From Methanofastidiosum sp. (GTDB taxonomy: Archaea; Methanobacteriota_B; Thermococci; Methanofastidiosales; Methanofastidiosaceae): a stretch of 10,288 bases of DNA. The notes under the pieces are model-generated. The model was not told the origin of the DNA and ran no database searches. It saw nothing but the letters and a program-made list of their open reading frames with translations. How positions within the stretch are numbered: position 1 is the first letter of the stretch; each line of letters opens with the position of its first letter. This document shows positions 5,640 to 10,288 of the stretch, one piece after another. The stretch lies in assembly GCA_013329085.1 (NCBI GenBank), contig DUKX01000097.1, forward strand, positions 1-10,288, read 5' to 3'. A program made the translations under genes and the position numbers.

Positions 5640-7184
5640 ATGAAAAGATATTTATATCCAAGGTATAATTCTCAAGAGATGCCTGAAAATGATATAGCGG
5701 ATCTTCTTAATAATGATAGCATTTCGGATAGAGAATTAGGGAGTGTTGAACAAGATAAACTAGGATTTAGGCATCTAATTATTCCATTTATAAAATACAT
5801 TGAAAAAGTAAATGCTCCAACTGTTATTGGAGTTTATGGTGAATGGGGCGCAGGGAAAAGCTCTTTTCTTAATTTTGTTTGGAATCAGATTAAAGAAAAT
5901 GAAAAAAAAGAAGATAACAAAATTATTAATGAAAGAATTGATTTTGATGCTAGCAAATATAAAGAAGATAAAACTTTATGGAAATCATTTTTTCTTGTAT
6001 TATTAAAACAATTAAAGGCCAAGAACTTACTGGGTTGTATAATCCAAAGTTATCGTAGATCTAATAGTCTAAAAAGTAAACTATGCTTCTCAGAAAATAA
6101 ATTAAAGTTAGATTTTCCAAAAATAATTTTAGCCTGTCTATTAAGTCTCGCCTTGTTTTTATATATGAAATCAAAATATGGCTTCGAAATATCTCTTATA
6201 ATTTTTATCTTAGGAATTCTATTTGAAATTTCTTTTATTAAAACTACAATGGGACCAATCGAATCTTTTTCAGAATTTGAAGAAGACCTAAATATACTTA
6301 AATTACAATTAAATAAAAAATTAAACGGCAAGAGAATATTTGTTTTCATTGAAAACTTGGACAGAGTAGAACCCAGATATGCAATTAATTTATTAGAATC
6401 GATTAAGAACCTTCTTGATTTTAATAATTTTTACTACATTATCCCGTGTGACCCAAACATGATGAAAGAAGAAATAAAATTACTATATAATAAAGACGAT
6501 GTAAATGCAGAGGATTTTCTTAACAAAATCATAAACGTTCCTTTTTATTTACCGCCAATAAAATCTTTGGTTTTTGAAACTGAATTTTTGCAATCATTAT
6601 TAAATCAAGAAAAATACAATCTTAAAGAAATATCAAAAATATTTAATGAAGCAAACGTGAAAAACCCGAGAAAGGTCAAAATTATTTTAAGAGAAACAGA
6701 GTTCGCTTATAATTTTATGCCCGGATTGCATATTGATACAACTAAAATAAACTTATCTGTTTTAACTACATTAATATTAATAAAACATAACTATCCTTCA
6801 TTTTTTACAATACTAAAAAATTATGTAGAATTCAAAACTATAGATTTAGAAGGCATATTAAAAAAAGTTTTATTTATTGAGAACCTACATAAGCCTCTGG
6901 TAAAAAATGAGATAATCCTCAACACAATAGACTATTTTTTTGGCGTAATTTCTTCAACTAAAAAAATTCCATCTTCACTTGACAATAAAGAAGTAGAAAG
7001 AATTAGAAAAGAAATGTATTCTTTTTTAGTGTTCTTTGATAAGTGTGGCTTAAGAGAGCAAATGAAAAACATAATTGAAGAACTACCAAATTACCTTTTA
7101 GCAGTATCTGTAGTTTCTGAAACAATAGAAGCTACGATTGGCTTTAGTGGTTCAGTAGATATAAAAAAGAATAATGAATCTTGA
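5640..7184 (+). CDS. KAP family P-loop NTPase, membrane-inserted
   Basis: A 514-residue member of the KAP NTPase family (Kidins220/ARMS and PifA group), which are STAND-like NTPases with membrane helices inserted in the P-loop domain. Walker A is GVYGEWGAGKSS (64-75). Two hydrophobic helices (about 162-176 and 184-200) follow with only a short loop, giving a hairpin that leaves the NTPase halves in the cytoplasm. The Walker B region is RIFVFIENLDR (232-242): the LDR signature is intact, but the usual Asp-Asp is Glu-Asn. EDFLNKIINVPFYLPP, shortly after, is the family's characteristic KII-x-PF-x-LPP segment, and KNPRKVK is a sensor-like motif. The C-terminal helical part is unassigned. PifA of plasmid F blocks phage T7, so defence is possible. 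The stop overlaps the TTG of the propeller gene by four bases (TTGA), indicating coupled expression. Confidence 0.88.
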   Translation: MKRYLYPRYNSQEMPENDIADLLNNDSISDRELGSVEQDKLGFRHLIIPFIKYIEKVNAPTVIGVYGEWGAGKSSFLNFVWNQIKENEKKEDNKIINERIDFDASKYKEDKTLWKSFFLVLLKQLKAKNLLGCIIQSYRRSNSLKSKLCFSENKLKLDFPKIILACLLSLALFLYMKSKYGFEISLIIFILGILFEISFIKTTMGPIESFSEFEEDLNILKLQLNKKLNGKRIFVFIENLDRVEPRYAINLLESIKNLLDFNNFYYIIPCDPNMMKEEIKLLYNKDDVNAEDFLNKIINVPFYLPPIKSLVFETEFLQSLLNQEKYNLKEISKIFNEANVKNPRKVKIILRETEFAYNFMPGLHIDTTKINLSVLTTLILIKHNYPSFFTILKNYVEFKTIDLEGILKKVLFIENLHKPLVKNEIILNTIDYFFGVISSTKKIPSSLDNKEVERIRKEMYSFLVFFDKCGLREQMKNIIEELPNYLLAVSVVSETIEATIGFSGSVDIKKNNES

Positions 7185-9115
7185 GAGATTTTTCAATAGA
7201 AAATAATAAATATAACTTTAATATCTATTTTTACATGAAAATTAACATTTTTATTTTATTCTTCTTTATTATATTTTTTTCTCAAATTATTCCAACTATC
7301 TGTGATTATCCCGAAAAGTCACAATACTTCTTTGAAGGCTCTCCTATGAGTGTTTCACTTTCGCCCGATGGAAAATTCTTTGTTGCAGGTTCTTCTGATT
7401 ATTATGTATATTTATTTGAGAGATATAATCCTAATTGTATAAATAAATATAAAACCAAAGGCTGGGTAGAAAGCGTTTCGTTCTCAACCAAGGGTAACTA
7501 CATAGTTGCAGGTGTTCACTACTATGATTACAAAAATGGGAACAAAGAATCTGCCATTTATTTATTTGATAATAAATTATTGTACAGATGGGATAAGGAT
7601 ATTGGAGACGGAATACATTCTGTAAGTATCAGTGGTAAAGAAGATTATATAATAGGTGGAGACATATTTCAATCTTACCTTTATGATTTGAATGGTAATC
7701 AAATAGATTTTGATTCGGAGTACTCGGGGGTAGATGTTTTTTATAATAATGCCGGAAATTATTTTTTAACTGTAGATTCTGCGTTTTCAATTCCTTCAGA
7801 GATTACAATCTATGATTCAAATCAAAAAATAATCAACACAATTACTATTTTAGGGTATTCCTACGAAGCAGCTATTTCTAATAGGGGAGATATAGTAGTT
7901 GAATCTAAAAATTATAAATCTGATACACATATAGTAAGCTATTATGATTTAGAGGGTAAATTAAAATGGAGTTTGCCAACAAGAAAAGCAAATGAAATTT
8001 CAATTACCCCTAATGGTAGTATTATTGCATTGGCTACGGATAATTTTATAGTCCTGTATGATTCTGACCGAAACGTTATTTGGGAATCTGATGAAAAAAT
8101 GCAATATTCGTCCGTATCCATATCCTCCGATGGTGATACTCTTGTATTTAGCTCATATAACGATATTTATGAGAAATCTCTAGGCAATATATTAGGTAGC
8201 CATATGAGAAATAACTTACATCAAGAAATTTTTAATGAAGAAAACAATCTGGAATTTTATAAATATAAGGTCGATAATTTAATTATCGAATCAAATAAAC
8301 ATATAGATTATTGGGAATTCTCGAAAGCTTTAGAGAAAACGCTTTTAGCAAAAAAACTGGTTTTTGATATAGATGAAGATGATATAAAAAATGATTTAGA
8401 TCCACATAAATATATAGATGATAATTACATAAATGACGTTAATAACTCAATTAAACTTAATTTGGAGTATGATGTCAATAATCCGAAGTATGATATAGGA
8501 AAGATAAAAAAAGACTTCTTAATTGCATTAGACCTTGCGGATAAAAATCCAGAAAATTGTAAACTAGCTTTAATTGAAGTAAACATATCCGCACAGGATA
8601 TCGATGGTGATGGAATTCCTAATATAGATGATAATTATACCTACATCGATGATAATATCATTAAAAATGTTGGAGACGTTATTAAAGACAATGAGAAATA
8701 CAAACCTGACAATGCAATAAGTAAGTATAATTTTGCCTTAGAAATAGCTAATATTGATCCCGATGCAAGTCTTTCATATCTTTATGATGCTAATGAATCC
8801 GCAAAGGATGTTAATCACAATGGTATACCCAACGATAAAGATGGAACAATAAATAAAATAAGAAAAATATTGGAAGATTCAAATATTAGTATTTTATTAT
8901 ATGTGGCACTGACTATTAGTATTATTTTGAATATTATTCTATTTTACGTAAAAATTTGCCCTAAATATAGAAATATAAACAATATGGAAAATCTCATTGT
9001 TCACCAAAAAAGCAGATACTATAAATTAAAAAAATTTATTGATAATCCCATAATAAAAATAATAGAATTTGGTATTAATATAATAGCTTTATTAAATATT
9101 CTTAGAATCATATAG
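7181..9115 (+). CDS. exported beta-propeller protein with calcium-loop repeats and C-terminal membrane segments
   Basis: Starts at TTG 7181 (644 aa), overlapping the KAP stop, or at ATG 7235 (626 aa). The ATG gives a cleaner signal peptide (MKINIFILFFFIIFFSQIIP, then CDYPE). Numbering from TTG, residues about 53-335 hold seven blade-like units with hallmarks such as VSLSPDGKFFVAGS and ISITPNGSIIAL and strands ending YLF/YDL; this is a WD40/PQQ-like propeller common in methanogen surface proteins. A helical part follows. Two repeats start at YIDDN (411 and 488) and end in DIDGDGIPN (473-481) and DVNHNGIPN (543-551), resembling calcium-binding thrombospondin-3 or dockerin loops. A membrane helix lies at about 569-590 and a hydrophobic C-terminal end at 624-644. 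The likely topology is an outside-facing propeller anchored in the membrane. Co-expression with the KAP NTPase suggests a sensor or receptor role. The function is otherwise unknown. Confidence 0.82.
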   Translation: MRDFSIENNKYNFNIYFYMKINIFILFFFIIFFSQIIPTICDYPEKSQYFFEGSPMSVSLSPDGKFFVAGSSDYYVYLFERYNPNCINKYKTKGWVESVSFSTKGNYIVAGVHYYDYKNGNKESAIYLFDNKLLYRWDKDIGDGIHSVSISGKEDYIIGGDIFQSYLYDLNGNQIDFDSEYSGVDVFYNNAGNYFLTVDSAFSIPSEITIYDSNQKIINTITILGYSYEAAISNRGDIVVESKNYKSDTHIVSYYDLEGKLKWSLPTRKANEISITPNGSIIALATDNFIVLYDSDRNVIWESDEKMQYSSVSISSDGDTLVFSSYNDIYEKSLGNILGSHMRNNLHQEIFNEENNLEFYKYKVDNLIIESNKHIDYWEFSKALEKTLLAKKLVFDIDEDDIKNDLDPHKYIDDNYINDVNNSIKLNLEYDVNNPKYDIGKIKKDFLIALDLADKNPENCKLALIEVNISAQDIDGDGIPNIDDNYTYIDDNIIKNVGDVIKDNEKYKPDNAISKYNFALEIANIDPDASLSYLYDANESAKDVNHNGIPNDKDGTINKIRKILEDSNISILLYVALTISIILNIILFYVKICPKYRNINNMENLIVHQKSRYYKLKKFIDNPIIKIIEFGINIIALLNILRII

Positions 9116-9185
9116 GCAGTAAGATTTAATCGTTTAGATTTTTATTATAAAGTTAGATTAGTCGACATCTTTTCCATTTCTTCTT

Positions 9186-9287
9186 TCATTTTTGGATTGG
9201 AATTATAGTTTCTACAACCTCTAGAATCTTCTTGAAATATTCAAGCATTTTTGTATATATCTTTGAGATTCCTAAGAAATTATCCAT
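9186..9287 (-). CDS. possible small amphipathic protein, 33 aa
   Basis: ATG at 9287 opens a 33-codon frame beginning MDNFLGISKIY and continuing as an amphipathic helix rich in Lys, Glu and Ile (YFKKILEVVETII). There is no Shine-Dalgarno site or clear promoter. In the neighbouring frame the following bases read NPKMKEEMEKM, also protein-like, so the stretch could be the decayed end of a longer gene. Support is weak. Confidence 0.2.
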   Translation of the reverse strand: MDNFLGISKIYTKMLEYFKKILEVVETIIPIQK

Positions 9288-9315
9288 AATATTCTCGTTT
9301 TATACAAATCGTTCA

Positions 9316-9323
9316 TTTTATAT
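9316..9323 (+). promoter_or_regulatory. TATA box for the CMD-family gene
   Basis: TTTTATAT is centred about 36 bases before the ATG at 9356, predicting a start near 9346. A weak GGTG (9347-9350) could help ribosome binding. Confidence 0.4.
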
Positions 9324-9355
9324 CTCTCCTTCTTCTTGATTCTATCGGTGTTATA

Positions 9356-9679
9356 ATGAAAGATGGCGTATTTTATGGAAAAGGTGTAAACAAGATAAAA
9401 AATGAATATCCAGAGATATATGAAGCTATAGTAAAGCTCGATGAAGCAGTTTTTACAGGAAGAGTCTTAGACTATAGAACCCAGAAATTAGTTGCACTTG
9501 GAATAACAGCAGCCAGAGTAGATGAAAGTGCAACAAAAAGGCAGATGATGTCAGGTATGAATGAATTTAATATAACAAAAGATGAGATAGTTGATGTCTT
9601 AAGAGTTGTCCTCTTGACTTCGGGCATGCCAGCATTCAACAAAGGGATGAGAATCTTAGATGAGATAGAAAAACAATAA
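9356..9679 (+). CDS. carboxymuconolactone decarboxylase (AhpD-like fold) family protein lacking redox cysteines
   Basis: A 107-residue all-helical protein of the CMD/AhpD family, usually cytoplasmic and oligomeric. Recognisable parts are the N-terminal YPEIYEAIVKLDEAVF helix (18-33), the LDYRTQKLVALGITAA helix (38-53), and VLRVVLLTSGMPAF (81-94), typical of archaeal members. The canonical CxxC with a following His would fall near residues 55-63, but here the sequence is VDESATKRQ with no cysteine anywhere in the protein. It therefore cannot act as an AhpD-type thiol peroxidase. Some archaeal family members are of this kind; their role is unknown. It appears monocistronic, with its own TATA box upstream and a T-rich stretch after the stop. 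GC content and codon use are closer to the left part of the window than to the KAP region. Confidence 0.85.
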   Translation: MKDGVFYGKGVNKIKNEYPEIYEAIVKLDEAVFTGRVLDYRTQKLVALGITAARVDESATKRQMMSGMNEFNITKDEIVDVLRVVLLTSGMPAFNKGMRILDEIEKQ

Positions 9680-9700
9680 TTTTCTACCTTTTCTTTTTAT
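9680..9700 (+). terminator. T-rich archaeal-type terminator after the CMD-family gene
   Basis: Directly after the stop there are three T-runs (TTTT, TTTT, TTTTT) separated by short C- or A-containing interruptions. Archaeal RNA polymerase terminates at such U-rich stretches without a hairpin. The next gene has its own TATA box just downstream. Confidence 0.45.
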
Positions 9701-9712
9701 TAATCTTAATTC

Positions 9713-9721
9713 TTATATATA
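9713..9721 (+). promoter_or_regulatory. TATA box for the CxxC/coiled-coil gene
   Basis: TTATATATA lies about 45 bases before the ATG at 9762, predicting a start near 9743 and a leader of roughly 19 bases. Confidence 0.5.
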
Positions 9722-9761
9722 GCAAACTCAATCTATGCAATAGAGCTAAGAGAGTGTTCAG

Positions 9762-10172
9762 ATGAAAGACCTTGAAATAAAGTGCCCGCATTGCGACAAG
9801 AAGATTATAATACCTGAGAGTCTTCTAGTAAAAATTATAGAAAAATATCAACATGATAACGCAGGAGAAAAGAATCTTGAAATGTCCGCCCCAGTAGAGT
9901 CGCCTGAAGAAGCTTCGGCCAAAAAAGAACTAGAAAATGAGTTTACCGTAAAGAAGGAACAGCTAGCCGAGGTGATGTCAAAGCTTGAAAGAAACCAGGC
10001 TGATTTTACGAGGGTCGTTAAGAGGAACGTGAAACCTGAGGACATGTACCGGATACAGAAGGAGAGGACAATTCTTATGCAGAAGGCAAAGAATCTTCAA
10101 GACGAGATAGCAGCAATAAATAATCAACTTGGCAAACAAAATAATAAATCAAATAAGGTAAACTATCTCTAA
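9762..10172 (+). CDS. small CPHC-motif coiled-coil protein of unknown function, 136 aa
   Basis: The N-terminus IKCPHCDKKIIIPESLL (6-22) looks like the first half of a zinc ribbon, but C8 and C11 are the only cysteines. A complete zinc site would need a dimer or a partner. A Glu/Ala/Pro-rich linker (about 33-55) leads to a strongly charged helical region (about 53-125) with heptad-like hydrophobic spacing, probably a coiled coil, and an Asn/Lys-rich tail. The architecture suggests a dimeric scaffold or nucleic-acid-associated protein; no family is recognised. The stop codon overlaps the stop of a minus-strand gene tail to tail by three bases. The gene is less AT-rich than the KAP region and has well-formed codon use, so it is probably a native gene. 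Confidence 0.75.
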   Translation: MKDLEIKCPHCDKKIIIPESLLVKIIEKYQHDNAGEKNLEMSAPVESPEEASAKKELENEFTVKKEQLAEVMSKLERNQADFTRVVKRNVKPEDMYRIQKERTILMQKAKNLQDEIAAINNQLGKQNNKSNKVNYL

Positions 10173-10288
10173 TCTTTTAAGCTGTGTATTTTGATATCAG
10201 ACCTTTCAAACTTGTTATCGAATATCCTGATATAGTTTAAAATGTCTTCAAAATGATTTTCTATTTTTCTATCCTCTTCTCCATATGG
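10169..10288 (-). CDS. 3' end of an unrecognised gene (continues beyond the window)
   Basis: A minus-strand frame runs open from the window edge to a TAG at 10169-10171, giving the last 39 residues (PYGEEDRKIENHFEDILNYI and a charged helical end finishing HSLKD). The composition is protein-like, and the frame is convergent with the upstream plus-strand gene, overlapping it by three bases. The family cannot be named from this fragment. Confidence 0.55.
   Translation of the reverse strand, partial: PYGEEDRKIENHFEDILNYIRIFDNKFERSDIKIHSLKD

Noticed and set aside
1..10288. CRISPR array, transposase or insertion sequence
   Set aside because: No regularly spaced direct repeats, transposase-like frames or terminal inverted repeats were found.

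Overview
The window looks archaeal. TATA-like boxes, some with a purine-rich BRE-like stretch, lie about 25-30 bases upstream of start codons or the tRNA. Several genes appear leaderless or nearly so, while operon-internal genes have strong Shine-Dalgarno sites. The tRNA gene has no encoded CCA. Gene types (ECF vitamin transport, Cys-less CMD-family protein, tiny CxxC proteins, surface beta-propeller) would fit an AT-rich methanogen-like euryarchaeote. That placement is inference; no marker gene here fixes the lineage.

Left part (1-1755): the 3' end of an ECF-type ABC ATPase gene is followed by an S-component (substrate-binding membrane subunit), probably for a vitamin or cobalamin-like compound. 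Next come a doubtful 43-codon plus-strand ORF, two tiny overlapping minus-strand ORFs (a CxxC/CxxC protein, then a 39-residue protein) with their own TATA box, and a tRNA-Phe(GAA) gene with a clear promoter.

Middle-left (1807-3796, minus strand): a compact operon encodes a PadR-family repressor, a DrrA-like ABC ATPase and a DrrB-like ABC-2 permease. This is probably a drug or lipid exporter controlled by its own PadR sensor. An inverted repeat covers the promoter.

Accessory stretch (about 4083-9115): visibly AT-richer and carrying genes without housekeeping roles. On the minus strand are a single-pass membrane protein of unknown function and an RNase III-like protein with altered metal-ligand positions, no canonical start at the expected place, and a HEAT-like tail in the +1 frame. 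Across a structured divergent intergenic region, the plus strand carries a translationally coupled pair. The first gene is a membrane-inserted KAP-family P-loop NTPase. The second is an exported seven-bladed beta-propeller with two roughly 70-residue repeats ending in calcium-binding-like loops, plus C-terminal membrane segments. The pair looks like a cell-surface sensor joined to a cytoplasmic membrane NTPase and is the best candidate here for an undescribed system. KAP NTPases include phage-exclusion proteins, so defence is one hypothesis.

Right part (9116-10288): a carboxymuconolactone-decarboxylase-fold protein lacking the redox cysteines, a small CxxC plus coiled-coil protein, and the 3' end of an unrecognised minus-strand gene that overlaps it tail to tail.
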